The position numbers and the translations under genes were made by a program. Under the pieces are notes generated by a model. That model was not told the DNA's origin. It worked only from the letters and a program-made list of their open reading frames with translations, and did not search any database. A DNA stretch of 45,609 nucleotides from Saccoglossus kowalevskii (taxonomy: Eukaryota; Hemichordata; Enteropneusta; Harrimaniidae), in contig NW_003121911.1 in the NCBI RefSeq assembly GCF_000003605.2, forward strand, positions 1,032,220-1,077,828, in the 5' to 3' direction. Shown piece by piece: positions 1 to 12,404 of the stretch; position 1 is the stretch's first letter; every line of letters starts with the position of its first letter.

Positions 1-2
1 TT

Positions 3-131
3 GCCTTCATCATTCCCGTGATTGCCCTGATATTCATCACAATAAATGGAATGACATCTGCCACCAGCAACATAGTGGTCTTCGTCGCCATCAACGTGGT
101 GACTTCAATGGTCATCATTCTAATCATAGTG
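3..131 (+). CDS. Partial exon of a multi-pass receptor, class C (GABA-B-like) TM6-TM7 suspected
   Basis: The frame is open from the left edge and encodes 43 residues forming two hydrophobic segments (about residues 1-14 and 22-43) separated by a short polar loop with Asn, Thr and Ser. By eye, the spacing and the second helix running into a basic juxtamembrane stretch resemble TM6-TM7 of GABA-B-type class C receptors. No catalytic or ligand residue is visible, so the family call is inference. I end the exon at 131 because GTAGGC at 132 is a usable donor in phase 0, and the next candidate exon (2510) begins in phase 0 with a basic GVKPIRR stretch suited to the cytoplasmic end of TM7. Without splicing, the frame reads on to a TGA at 156-158 and would end in GYCDRYF. 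Another multi-pass membrane family remains possible. Confidence 0.5.
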
Positions 132-174
132 GTAGGCTACTGTGATAGGTATTTTTGATGGTTAAAAACCTTTC

Positions 175-420
175 ACTTAGGTAACCGGGGTTCGGTTGTT
201 TCCACGCTAGGCTAACAAAAGACACACACAAGCTTCGTTCATGTTCCCAAAACGATTCTCTGCCAAGTCCCTGGTTTTCACCCGAGACAGCATTAAATCC
301 ATCTTTATTTCTTGTCACCCCTTAACCAATTACAATCAGTATAAGAGACTCCAAGGCCTTGCCTTCAAACAAACAACCAATCACATGAAAGTTTTACACA
401 TCATAATCAATTAATTACTC
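175..420. repeat. Dispersed repeat family A, copy 1
   Basis: This stretch matches 22395-22790 in the same orientation with indels. Shared blocks in order include GGTA..CGGG, CACACACAA, CCAAG, a TTTATT block, TAACCAATTACAA, AGAGACTC, CCTTCAA and CCAATCACA. The family was not recognised. It could be an LTR fragment or a non-autonomous DNA element; no termini are clear. Confidence 0.6.
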
Positions 421-1241
421 GTCAAGCTGTCTGGAGAAAACATTTCTATACATTGTCAACGCCAACTAATATTGATGGGGTAATAATCTCGCACTAACAT
501 TCCACAAAGATACCACCTTAGTTAAACTCGCAAACAACATTGGTTTAGAATTACAGCTACTGTCTTGTATCTTAAAAACTGCAGAGTCATAAGATGTTTT
601 TGGTTGATTTCGACCAGCTCGCCATCTGGTCTTGTCATTAACCTTTATCAGTATATGTCATGGCAACCACTGTCAAACTGACTGAAATATAAATCATGAT
701 ACTACACCAATATCGGCTGTGGTGGCCTCCACCTCCTTTCACATTGTGGTCTCTATACTTTGAATACGATGGCATCTGTCGTCATAACTATCGTAACATG
801 TGTGGTCGTCTATATGTGGCCTCCCGTTTCATCACCAATAATTAATCTTAAATGCACACTGAATACATCCAGTAAGCGTGACCTCTGCAAACTTAAGTGA
901 ACAAGTGTGTCAGGAAATGTCGGCATCAGATTTTTGAAACAAGGACAGCTGGTTAGAGTGGATGGTGCTATAACTTGAACCATTTAGATTTGTATGCGAG
1001 ACAGTACATGGCTTAATATTCTAGTACATGGCTGTGTTTTGTTTTATTGTATCCCATGTCTTTGTTCTGCATTTCTTACATCAATATGTTTCGTGTTAAT
1101 TTCTCGGTTCGCTGCGATTCGCAATAATGTAATGTGCAATATGCGTTCTCATTACACTAAGCCTACTCTTCGCATTTTTCACGCACTTCTCAAATATTAT
1201 ATATATTATAAGGAAGAACACGCGTTGTCCTCAATCTTCAG

Positions 1242-1254
1242 CGGTCAAAGGTCA
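1242..1254 (+). promoter_or_regulatory. DR1-like nuclear receptor half-site pair
   Basis: The site reads CGGTCA-A-AGGTCA, a direct repeat with one-base spacing and one mismatch to the DR1 consensus bound by HNF4, RXR and COUP-TF type receptors. It is motif evidence only. Confidence 0.2.
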
Positions 1255-2509
1255 TCGTATCCCACATGTACGTTTCCATGAGAAAAGTGTCACACTAATA
1301 GCTGATTAGGCTTTCAAATATAGTACCATTGCCGGCGTACAGTTTAAAGGTCAGTCTTGACGCTTCGTCATAAACCAATAAAATTCAATAATCGTTTGTG
1401 CTTTCGGATCACGTAATTGGGAACTGTGTTGTACCTGCCACTTTGTCTGTTTTTTTTTTCTAAAAACTGCTGCGCTCCTCCACTTTTAAGATTGTACATG
1501 ATTGACGGAAGATTACAATTAACTAACAACAATCTGCAGGCCAATAACCTGGAATAACCATTGTTCATTTCGTCTGAGAATGTAGCCTTTCAGCGTAATT
1601 AAAGTTAGGCAGACATATATCAATACGGTTTACAACTTCGAGTTACACCTCGTATCATTAAAATAAATGAACTGAAGCCACGAAAACACGAACAACATAT
1701 ATTATTTAGTTATTTAAAAAAAATTACTTCACGATATCAATAAATCGGTAAAATATTGATACATAATCATTTCGAAGTTTATAATTTGTTCGTAAATGTG
1801 ATTGCACGGGGGTTATATATCGAAACTCATAACCAATATAAGTAGTCGAAAGAGCATTTCCTTTATAACAGCGTTAATTATAAAAAGACACATTGTAGAA
1901 ATTTACATATATAAACACCCTAAAGTGATGTGGAAATTGAAAGACAATGTTGCCGTTTATATGTATATAGTCGTTCTTAACTAGCAAATGATATATGTAC
2001 CAAATATATGCGTCTCGTATGTGTGCAATGTGTATGTTACAGGCAGACGAGTCACACAAATGTATGGAGTGTATGTGTTCTATGCATATGTATCAGGGAT
2101 GCGTACCTTCATTCTAGTTTAGAGAAAATCCTGAGTACAACGAAAGCAGATGGCGATGCAAGCGTTGGTTTATTGGTATATTTGCTAATATAACGACGTG
2201 TGTGTTTTTTTTTTCAACGCCATTGCTTTGGTTGTAACATTCAAGCCACTCAAATGCCTGTTTGAAATTTAAGGCAAATAGTTGTTATTAAAGAATAAGA
2301 TTAAAGATGTATTACCCGTTGTCACAAAGTACTTTTAAATATTAATCAAGTTCATTGGCAGAATCGGGATAACCCCATAAGCGATATGCATCTACATATG
2401 CCAACTATATAGCGCTAGCCTGGGGGTAGTATTTATAAATATATTATTATATTTCTGGTTTCAATTGGTTTTTAGTCACTCAAACCGATGTGTTCCTTTT
2501 TTATTAAAG

Positions 2510-2602
2510 GGCGTTAAACCGATACGGCGCACATTGAAAATGTTCAAAGATGATGACCCAGTGTGGAACGCTTACAGGGTAAGCAGAATAACCGCGCTGT
2601 AG
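2510..2602 (+). CDS. Candidate cytoplasmic-tail exon of the left-edge receptor
   Basis: A pyrimidine tract and AG at 2508-2509 precede an open frame in phase 0. Its first 69 bases encode 23 residues beginning GVKPIRRTLKMFKDDD and ending in VWNAYR, followed by the good donor AGG|GTAAGC at 2579. If that donor is not used, seven further residues follow and a TAG at 2600-2602 ends the protein. The basic then acidic composition suits the inner end of a last transmembrane helix, and joining to base 131 keeps the frame. A second strong donor (AAG|GTAAGA) lies at 2670 and could end a longer non-coding or alternative exon. No family could be assigned from the tail. The call rests on splice signals and phase, not on homology. 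Confidence 0.4.
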   Translation, partial: GVKPIRRTLKMFKDDDPVWNAYRVSRITAL

Positions 2603-5600
2603 CTTTTCGTGCAACGTTTCAACGTCTGTGGAGATATTGTCTTGCCGGGAGTCTTATTCACTTTGGAAGGTAAGAACCTATATATATGTAAATTCTAACT
2701 TCTACTGAAATAATTAAAAATGCTAATTTTTCATGTTGATTTGCGGTAGTTGACTGACAGAGCTCGCATGCTATAGGGCTTTTTCTGTACGTAAACATTG
2801 AAAAGATACGCCTACACGTGTATTCACTTGAGATGTTTGGTACCTCATTAAAACTCTTGTATTGATTCGAATAATTATTGTATACGGAATCTGTTATTTT
2901 GCTGTCGCTTGGCTACTTTTATTCATTGTTCGACACGATCGATGGCCGGGCGGTGAACGTTTCTCTCGCGTGAAAAAAACGGCGTATATTGTATACGATT
3001 ACAATCATTGTATTCGAGGATACGGGAGTTCGTAAACCGATATCGGCTCATGTCTATTGAAAATAATGTCTGGAACTGGAAAGCAATGACACCGCATATA
3101 AAATATCATTTACTATATCAGTGACAGCTTTCTACCGTAGTTTTGCATTTTCAAGAGAGATATTTCATAATACTGCTGCTGTCTCTTAAGTACGTCAAAA
3201 AATACTCGGATTTTTGGCAGATATAGTTTCCAGGCTTTCAAGCAAAATTACGAACAGACGAGTTCATTGACATACTCAGGTTTCCATAGATTTGGTGACA
3301 GCCGCGAGTTTCTTATCAATTTCCAGAAAACAAAATGCGTTATTTACAGGTATTCTCGCTTTTGATGTTTATAAGTATTAATGATGTTGATAATATAGCA
3401 ACAAAAACTATGTGATTGACCCAATAACTTGACATGCATAATGCCACATTCGTGTTGTATACGTCGGGTGGGACTCACATACGAACACGATTTAGAATGA
3501 CTACTCCGTCGCTTTAACAGAATGCGCTACATGATGATGCAATGTCATATTTCACTACTACATTTATTAACATTGCGCATGGTAGATATCATGAATCGAA
3601 TACCCTCAGATACGTACATCAATGGCGACAACGTGCGTACAAACTTCATTTTTTTCTTTAAAATATCAAATCCCTATGGGCCATAACTACGTCGAGTGGC
3701 CCCGTTACCCTATATACAAGCCACTGGAATATCATGACATATTTTCCAATTATGGCGTACAATGCAATACGCCATCAGTTGTTTTTAGTCTCGTTCGCAG
3801 ACAATCTTACAGTGATCTCTAAAATGTCTCAAATTATCTATACTACTTAGGAACAAATTTTTAAATCTGAAATGCAGAAAAATCATGTGATAGTTGTAGT
3901 ATGTTTGCCAAATTCTGTGCATACTAGATCTTGTGAACAAGCCTGGAACGAGGCTAAAATTTACTAACGTAACCAAGAAGCTACACACAGTCTACCATAT
4001 GTGTTTTTTTTTCGTTACCGGGGTACTAGTATCACAGCTTTCTTTCCTTTTTCTTTTATGAAGTTATAGTTTACAGTTTTTAGTGAATACAATTGTCGAT
4101 TGTGTAAAATGCGTGTGGTATCAATGAATATTTATTATCCATACCTTGAACGCAGTACGTTTTAATTAGATTCAAAATGTCATTAGAAAACGTCGCATTT
4201 CGGTTAAATATAGGTTCAACTAAGATGTGCGTATCTAGTATGTGTCCTGAGCGAGACCAGACATGAATACATTGACAACATCTATGCTCTATAGTACATA
4301 CAGATAATTTTGAGCTTTTATAATAGTTCTTTGGGGCAAATACATTTCACACTTATTGCGCAGTGTCCTCCGTTACCCTGATCACTTAGATGACTACCCA
4401 AGTGATAGTAAATGAATTAGCGAGTTCCGAGTTACGCATAAAGCTGGCAGCCATATTGAATAATACATACACCTTTATGTCGCACTGAAGGCTATATCAT
4501 TTTTGGAAGCATTTGCATCGATGCACGGTGGAAATCAACACGGGTATCACGTGTACTAATTACAGCCCGAGGTCTAATCAGATCTGCTTGCGATAGTAGG
4601 TCTATGCAGCGTGAAACAGGCTGCGTTATATTTCCAATGCAACAGTCCATTCAATGGCGCTTATGAAAGCTAGAATAAGCGTCAAGCGTCGAATGAGTTA
4701 TTTGCATCACTGTCTTATCAATGAAACTGCACAATACATTCGCATTTGGATTCCATTTTAGATTTTGGTGGATTTATATGATTCTTTTAACGTGCGCACT
4801 GTTTTCGTTCGAAGAATAAATATCTTTTCATATTCCGTATAAAAAAAAGAACCTGTACATTTAATTGCAGAAACTAACACTTAGTCATTGATATGGCTTC
4901 ATCGCCGATTACCTGTCAGATCCATATACACCAAATATAGACAGCCATTATGTAGTTTGAGCAGCTAGGTGTGATTGGATTGTGTAATCGTGATTACTCT
5001 TTTCAATTTCCATGCCTTAGGGAAGTTTTCACATTAAAATCAGGTGTTTTTGTTCCCACAATTGAAAGGAGGGTGTATTTCTTGTGTATTGATTATTTGT
5101 TTATATTCGCAGAGAGTATACCTGCCAATGGCATTACATGGCATACGTGTCGAGCATTTTTTATCACAGCCAATCGTGTAATCAACGTAAAAACTTTTTT
5201 GAATCAACTAATCGCAATCACCGCAGCCTGTCATCATTTCACCCGCGTGTACATACTTTATTCCCAGCTGCCTCTAATTCAGTCGATCCGCATTGCACCC
5301 GAGTGTCTTGTAAAAACAAATCTATAGGTCTCCCTTTACAAAGTGGCGTATGCCTCGGTCTGGGTTATGCGACATGAATAAATTAAGCTAAGGATTATTT
5401 TATAAAGTTTGTCAAGCTGAAAAGCGGGGGATTTTCTCCATGGAATCATATAGTTTTCAGGAACGTCGATTTCAGGTACAACTTATTTATTACTAGTGTT
5501 TGCCATACACGGAGACACGGAAGATAATGTGACGGTATAGAGTTGCACATCACTGATATATTTAGTTTATCCACCACACAGTTCTACGACTCGCAAGTAA

Positions 5601-7910
5601 CAGATACACGTGAACTAGATGTACACTTATGCGTCGAAGTTAATATCCGAAGATCCTCGCCGATTAAAAGATTTAAATTCTACTTCACGCCAAGTTCCAT
5701 TTATAATTGAGCCTGATTCGCTGAATCCCAAAGAACTTTCTGCAATATTTACACCAGTGTGATAATAATACTCATAAATGTTCTGTTCTAATACATGAAA
5801 TGCGAGGGTTTTTTTTTTTCAATTACTTCAAATCCATGAAGTTAAGCGCTATAATTAGGTTTGTGACACCAAATATGTTTAATGGAAATGGATTTTTTTG
5901 TTCGAACAACAAATAATTTTCTATCTGTCTGGATGTTGTATCCTGACATTTGTCCCCATGTGTGTACATTTGGTACCACCGCGGGTTTTTGAGGCGGGGG
6001 TTCAGGATTATTTGTATTAATTCGTAAAAAGTATGCACAAACACAGCTTGCAGACATGCAACTCCCCTCAACAAGGATTTCCATGCAATAAGCATTAGAT
6101 GTCACGTCAGATTACGTTTAGGTGACACGTGCGTAGGCGATCGCTAGATGCTTTAGGCAGCGATTCACTATACAAAACCTCTGAGTTGCATATAACATAA
6201 TTTCAAGTTTGTAAATCGCAATCTTCTCCAGCAATGACACTCGGTTTACAAACAATTTATTAGCGTAAAAAAGCACAATTAAATACAAATACTTTCAGTT
6301 AACGTCTCGTTTGCTTGGGCCACGTGGTAAGAAGTAGAGCTCGGTGTGGTTAATGGGTAGTGGTGATGAGAACACGACAATTGATTTCAAGAGAAGTACG
6401 AATCTTGTCTTCAAGACGAAACTCTCTGCCTCTAACACACCGACTGTGTCATCGACAGACGGTGCATTCACTTCAGAGTATTAATCTCTATCAAATATCT
6501 GAACATCCGTTATGAGATGTGTAGTGAACACTCCACGGAGCACTAGAGGGCAAATTTGGTTATGTAGAATGCTGATTGGGTCTTTGACATTTCAGCGCGG
6601 TAGAGATGAGATTAGAGCAGAGCGACACAGTCATATTGAGTTCATCTTGTTCTTTGTCAGAATTACATACTTTCGTAACCTGAGCTGGGTTCTTGAAATT
6701 GGAAATATAAAGGGAATTAAGTAGACTTTATGAGATTCCGTTTACATTGCATACCAATATCTGTCTCATTGATTGTTAAGTTAATGTTGAAAACATTGCA
6801 ATTGACTGAAGTGGCGTCTTATGTAGTCTATCTGCCGAGCCGCGCAGCATGTATTATTTATGGCAGTAAGAATTCCGTAATAGCGGCTCAGTCACGCTTG
6901 TATGATCTGGAAACGAAGCATTGTATGTGCTAGAATTATAATATGTATTAAAAACTCAGACTTAATTGCGACGAGACTTCAGGTCATAGAATTCCCGTGT
7001 ACGCGAACACAGCATGCTGGATTTTAATATGAAATAATGTGTTTTACCTAGTCTAGGACGGTATGTAATACAGGTAAACAAAATCCACTCGCGTATAATC
7101 ATGAAATCGTGCGTAGAATGAACATTTGTGTCTTTTTGTAACTTGTTTTCGAGAGTGATATAAAGTGAGAATAAAAGTTGTTAAAATTCATCATTACGTC
7201 AAAGGTGAAAAAAAAAAAAAACGTAAACGTGACTACGCTTTAATCGGGCCAATAGAACACACATTTTCAACTGAACGGTATTTGCCCAGCGTGGACGAGT
7301 CTTGTGAAATATGCGATATGTCCAAAGCATTCAACGATGGGTTAGTAGTAGAATCGGGAAAAAAGTATTTGTTTATCAGACGCCAACTTCCGCTAAAAAA
7401 GAAACTTGTTTAATGATACTATTCTCGTTTACCACCCCCGACGATGTCAGCAGACGTATCCATGTAGGTGACCCGAGGAATTCCATTTATTTCTAAAATA
7501 CAGAGAGGTCTTACAAGATCGTGATTACACAACGTTTTAAAAATAAATGTAGTCAACGCTTGGTATTCTACTTCTTGGTCATGTTAATACGTTCTCCGGA
7601 TGTAAACGTAAGAATGTTATATAGCGTGATAATGGTTTAAATATATTGACAGCAGTTTTTTTTTCCAGGAATTAAAGCAGCAGCCCATTGTATATTTCGG
7701 CACGTGCTTTGTACACATACGTTCCATGCAATCACACGTATTTACAAGCGAGGTTCTTCGCTTTTATGATTATTTAGTTCATTCGTACCAATAGGCAACT
7801 GGAAGATAATGAAGATTTCTAACACAGTTAACGTAAACTCCATCATGTCTATAGCGATAACATGTAATCACGGGCTAACGAACACAAATGTATAAGTTAC
7901 AATACTTAAT
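2603..7910. other. Non-coding AT-rich stretch, no gene seen
   Basis: Frames up to 118 codons occur (for example 4971-5327), but their composition is that of translated AT-rich DNA and they lack paired splice signals. No repeat family seen elsewhere in the window was recognised here. Several A or T runs of 9-12 bases are present. Confidence 0.5.
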
Positions 7911-7972
7911 ACGGAATTCGAAATCGCGATAATTGCCTCCCCACGTGCTCTCTTCCACAAAGCCACACTGCC
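7911..7972 (-). repeat. tRNA-derived SINE head, copy 1
   Basis: On the minus strand the stretch reads GTGGCTTTGTGGAAGAGAGC, with a box A-like core (TGGAAGAGAGC), and about 30 bases later a box B-like TTTCGAATTCC. It aligns with the copy at 8305-8388. Mismatches in both boxes and the lack of a foldable acceptor stem argue against a working tRNA gene. Confidence 0.5.
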
Positions 7973-8164
7973 TTGCCAGAAATAGAGCAACTAAAATGGC
8001 ATATATTGGTTACGGCTGCACAGTAACTAGGTGGAAAAACACTCGTTGATTTGTCGGACGTAACAAACAACATATATATTACGTATAAAACTACACACAC
8101 ACGCGTAAGCCATGCGCTCATGGTTCAGTACAAACCTATACAGTTAAGACTGCTCTTGGGGATA

Positions 8165-8300
8165 ATTCTGTCCATCAGGTAACTATCACTGTTAATAATT
8201 AATGTAAATACATGCAGACAAATGAACATAAAGTCGGCCCACCACCAGTGACCTTCACTGTGAATATTTAATGCAAGAACAGAAAAAAACGATCAAACAA
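8165..8300. repeat. Imperfect short tandem duplication
   Basis: Two units about 72 bases apart share the pattern TAACTATCACTGTTAATA / TGACCTTCACTGTGAATA followed by TTAATGYAA. It sits directly beside the second SINE copy and may be part of the SINE body. Confidence 0.3.
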
Positions 8301-8304
8301 CATT

Positions 8305-8388
8305 GTATTCCGAGATTCGAATTGGCAATAATGACAAGCGCCTCGTCGCCGCAGAAAGACGTGCTCTCTACCACAAGGCCACGTTGAC
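8305..8388 (-). repeat. tRNA-derived SINE head, copy 2
   Basis: The minus strand reads GTGGCCTTGTGGTAGAGAGC (box A core TGGTAGAGAGC), with a box B-like ATTCGAATCTC downstream. It shares its order and spacing with the copy at 7911-7972. Boxes A and B are the internal RNA polymerase III promoter of tRNA genes and their SINE derivatives. Confidence 0.55.
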
Positions 8389-9246
8389 TGTTAAAAAAAG
8401 TATCACATTCGCGTGTTTTATAGAATTGTTCCCATCATGCATTTTTTTTATAATGTGGACCACATAGAAATGTATTTTTAGTATATACAACAATGGAAAA
8501 TAATCGTTTGTTTCTGTTTTCGGTGATATATTTAGGGTTTTAATTAATGTAAAATTGGGAAAAACACTCTGGGGTGGATATTTAAGTGTAGAACTTAAAT
8601 GCATTCCACTGTATCTTTTTTGGGTTTTACTTCGATGACGAGATTTTACCAATCTATCATTTGGTCTAACACGATTGTAAAAGGCGTGTTTAAGTTCACC
8701 AAAACATAGTAAATGCTGTACCGGCTATGTGACAATCGTAATTCACGGTCAACCAAATGTGTAATATTCGCTTTTCTTCCATTTTCCCCGATTCATGTGG
8801 AAAGCGGCTGAAACAAATTAACCAAAATATACAAATTTCAGGTTGTTGAGATATTGAGTAGGATATTGAGAATTACGTGGGTTGCTTGCAATTTCGCACT
8901 ATGTAGGAAATTAATACAAATTGACACAAAGTTGTGAGAATTTCGAAAATAAATAAATGAATGTTTACGTTGATTATTTTTGTTTTCGTTTGTGTTTTTG
9001 TCATTCAAACTTAAGTGTATGGTGAATTACAATCGTCAAAAATGAAAGTACTGTATTTCCGAAATATCAAGTTTAAGTGACCATATTGCAAATACAAATA
9101 TGGCAAAAAATATCAATATTGAATGGGTTATATATTAGCGTGGTTGTAAAATATCACGCTTTACTGTGATTTATCAAAAACAGAACACGCGGTTCTTGAA
9201 TCACTCAACTGAGTAGTTATTCAAATAAATAATGGAATTCTCTAAT
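8389..9246. other. Non-coding AT-rich stretch
   Basis: No convincing gene, repeat or RNA was seen here. A minus-strand frame of 94 codons at 8368-8652 starts inside the SINE and has no coding character. Confidence 0.5.
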
Positions 9247-9299
9247 GCACATGCGCACAAGTTATTTTGGTACGTACAATAACAATTACTGCACATGCG
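9247..9299. promoter_or_regulatory. Pair of NRF-1-like motifs
   Basis: GCACATGCGCA at 9247 and GCACATGCG at 9291 lie 44 bases apart, with the palindrome GTACGTAC between them. NRF-1 binds GCGCATGCGC-type sites; each copy here has one change. It may be a promoter fragment or chance. Confidence 0.2.
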
Positions 9300-9593
9300 T
9301 GAATTCGTTTTTTCATTCATCGAGTACTGCTGTGTGTCCTATAAACGTAACAGTTTTAGTCTATAATGAATCGTAATCCGATTTGGTCTACAAGATGGCG
9401 TATTAAACAACAACATTAGAAAATACGTTTGTTCGACAACATTTCATCTGCAAGGACGAATGTTTATGAGAAATATCAGGGTGGGTTGCACTTAAAAAAA
9501 AGACCGACGTTAAAATTTGCATGTTTGTCATAGAAATATGAAATGTTAAGGATTGGTTGCCCCATCCAAACAAAAGCCATTTCACGAGACCCG

Positions 9594-9607
9594 GTTGCCA
9601 TGGAAAC
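9594..9607. promoter_or_regulatory. RFX X-box motif
   Basis: GTTGCCATGGAAAC fits the X-box consensus GTNRCC-N(0-3)-RGYAAC used by RFX proteins at ciliary and other genes, apart from an A for C/T in the right half (GGAAAC). No gene is seen within several kilobases, so an enhancer role or chance are both open. Confidence 0.35.
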
Positions 9608-9867
9608 GGGAATTTGGGAAAGGTTTATTCACCATTGCAAGATGACTCAACATATTAGGACGAAAATGTATGTACTATTTAGGAGGCTTGCCTTTGCGAA
9701 AATTATCAATCTATTAAATTATGGAGTATGTTTTTTGACATGTTTTTTTAGCGTGAACAGAATAACTCAAAATTTGAAATATTGAAATATTCTTCACCGC
9801 TGACAGACAAGTCACAAAGTTGTGAACGAATTTTAATGAAATATTAGGGGAGGTTACCCCAGAGACA

Positions 9868-9965
9868 GGGCATGGTCAAGTAGAATTTGAGAAAGATCTG
9901 AGTTCGATTTCCATGTAGACTGTCGTATTGTTGTTTGTTTGTTTGTCTGTCCGTCCGTCGTTTTA
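9868..9965 (+). repeat. tRNA-derived SINE with TTTG-type tail
   Basis: GGGCATGGTCAAGTAG (box A-like) is followed 32 bases on by GAGTTCGATTTCC, a near-consensus box B. A tail of TTGT/TTTG units and then CTGT/CCGT units follows. Head plus short-unit tail is the usual SINE build. It differs from the two minus-strand copies near 8 kb. Confidence 0.55.
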
Positions 9966-10600
9966 TTTGTCTGTATGTGAGCATTATAATTAAAAAGTTA
10001 TGGACAATTATTATGAGGTTCAAATGAGGAGATACCATACCAACACATATGGTAGAGATATACTGAGGATAAGTACTTTACAGTTGTGAAGGAGGTTTAT
10101 GCTCCCGTAGTGTTTACTTACCGGTGAAGTGGTTTTGTGCCTAAGTTAACTGTCTGTATGATATTATAAACGCTACTTGTGTTATCGTTTTGATTATATC
10201 GAACATCCACAAAATCAAATATAAGATTCCCGAGAGTCGCGTGTATCTAAGTTTACATAATGGACAAGCAAAGACGTGACTCATGAGTGAACGATACTCA
10301 CCCCGAGCGCACTGTAAGCTGTTGATGCGTGTACGTGTTATTCTACAAATCAATATAATCCTGGATTTATATCGGATATTAAGTTAACTTTAATCACGGA
10401 AATCTAGCGACGCAAGCTCTTGAATTTCAAAAGGTTGAGAAAAAACTGAAATATAGTTAGTTATGTCAAAATAATGGGTTTACCAGTCTTTAGTGATCTC
10501 ATCAAATCAAAACGTCGTCATTCAAGCAGCCAAATTAAACAGATTTTAGATCTAGTTTCAAAATATATTGCTTGATGTCTCATTAACTAATATTCACTAT

Positions 10601-11290
10601 ATTATGTTACCCAATTACCAAGTCTGAGATTATGTTACCCGATTAACCAGTCTGAGATTATGTTACCCAATTAACCAGTCAGGGATTATGTTACCTGATT
10701 ACCCAGTCTGAGATTATGTTACCCGATTAACCAGTCTGAGATTATGTTACCTGATTACCCAGTCTGAGATTATGTTACCAAAATACCCAGTCTGAGATTA
10801 TGTTACCCGATTAACCAGTCTGAGATTATGTTACCCGATTAACCAGTCTGAGATTATGTTACCCAAATAACCAGTCTGAAATTATGTTACCCAATTACCC
10901 AGACTGAGATTATGTTACCCGATTAACCAGTCTGAGATTATGTTACCCGATTAACCAGTCTGAGATTATGTTACCCGATTAACCAGTCTGAAATTATGTT
11001 ACCCAGTCTGAGATTATGTTACCCGATTAACCAGTCTGAGATTATGTTACCTGATTAACCAGTCTGAAATTATGTTACCCAATTACCCAGTCTGAGATTA
11101 TGTTACTCAATTAACCAGTCTGAGATTTTGTTACCCGATTAACCAGTCTGATATTATGTTACCCGATTAACCAGTCTGAGATTATGTTACCAAATTACCC
11201 AGTCTGAGATTATGTTACCCGATTAACCAGTCTGAGATTATGTTACCCGATTAACCAGTCTGAGATTATGTTACCCGATTAATCAGTCTG
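10601..11290 (+). repeat. 28-bp minisatellite, main array
   Basis: About 24-25 head-to-tail copies of a 28-base unit are present, built as GATTATGTTACCCGATTAAC plus CAGTCTGA. Most copies differ from each other by one to three changes (CCGA/CCAA, TTAACC/TTACCC). One copy near 10990 lacks about ten bases of the middle. The high homogeneity points to recent unequal exchange or slippage. The unit length is not a multiple of three and all frames carry stops. Confidence 0.95.
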
Positions 11291-12404
11291 TACAATAAAA
11301 TACAATAAACGGCGTTTTTTGTTATATATTTCGCTGCCATGGCTTGAATTGTTTTATTACTTATTTTGTAGCCTCGCTGAAAAACCACATTGCGCTTCAG
11401 ATAATGTATTATGTTTACGACTCCAGAGGTCCAAACATGTATTTAAGACTATTGTTAAAATCTTTTTGTTACAGATAGAAGGGATATTGTTATTGTTCAC
11501 ATCCGAAAGATCATCCAGTTTATGTAGTGGTGAGATAATGGCGTTACACCAAGTTACGACTTGAGAGTATGTTATTGAATAAAAGCGTTAAGACAGAACA
11601 GATGTGACGGTGTCCAGCTATGTTTAAATAGCTCTATTACAAGGCCATCGTGACCTGAATTCATGTTATTTGGCAAGCGCCCAACATACTTCTCAATTTT
11701 AAATATATTTGCATTTAAATATTGCTGCACATTGTCAAAACATAGTTCTCGTCGTGTAGTTTTAGGTTCCAATTAAAGTTTTTTCTTCTCAATTCATTGG
11801 CAGGTGAGCTTGGCCAGGCCATATAAAACAGTTGCGCCATCGATCAGATTTAATTTCATTGGTTGAGGGCGCTTTATACTTAATATTTCGCAAAAGACTT
11901 TTTCATAGAATCTTGTTTTGCCTTTAAAACATTATGTTCTAATTTGTCTAGGAATGACCATTTCTTATTTCGACATATTACTGAAACTTTTTTAGCAAAT
12001 CTATAAGTGGTCAAGTCACTTTTGTGGGGACTTTATATTTGTCTAGTTCAACACGTTGCGCTCTTTATCCTACCACGGTTGTTGGTATTGGTTCTAGACT
12101 CGAGATCGATTAGTTGACTTCATTTAAAGCGGAAGGGTCGTCACACGCACACGCGTGTGAATTGAGTCCCAAGCGACGATAACAACACACTCTAAAAACG
12201 CAGAGGCTCATGGGTAGACATTGACACGCTATGGCCATCTGACGCATGCGCAGTTGACGACACTCACGCTTTACATTGTGGCTTGATTTAGATGCTTGTG
12301 CAAGCTGATGTGTGAACTCGTCTTCCGTACGATTAATGAATAATTCAAGACCGCGTGGGTTGACAGATTTTTTAAAAGAGTGAAAACATCCTGCTCCATA
12401 TGTG
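11291..12404. other. Spacer between two arrays of the same minisatellite
   Basis: This is AT-rich single-copy-looking sequence. An NRF-1-like ACGCATGCGCA occurs at 12242-12252 and a self-complementary CACACGCGTGTG near 12150. No gene was seen. Confidence 0.4.

Larger units (their letters stand above)
132..2509 (+). other. Probable intron of the left-edge receptor gene
   Basis: It is bounded by a moderate donor (GTG|GTAGGC) and an acceptor with a pyrimidine tract (TTCCTTTTTTATTAAAG). It contains a dispersed repeat at its 5' end and an AT-rich body with a nuclear-receptor-like half-site pair at 1242. No coding frame with exon character was found in the rest. Confidence 0.4.

Noticed and set aside
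4971-5327. 118-codon plus-strand frame
   Set aside because: It overlaps another open frame, has no coding-like composition, and has no motif.
7165-7413. Lys-rich 82-codon frame
   Set aside because: It opens at a GTG rather than ATG, its Lys run comes from a poly(A) tract, and it has no other support.
10601-11290. CRISPR-like regular repeat array
   Set aside because: The 28-bp units are head to tail with no unique spacers, and the DNA is animal; it is a minisatellite.
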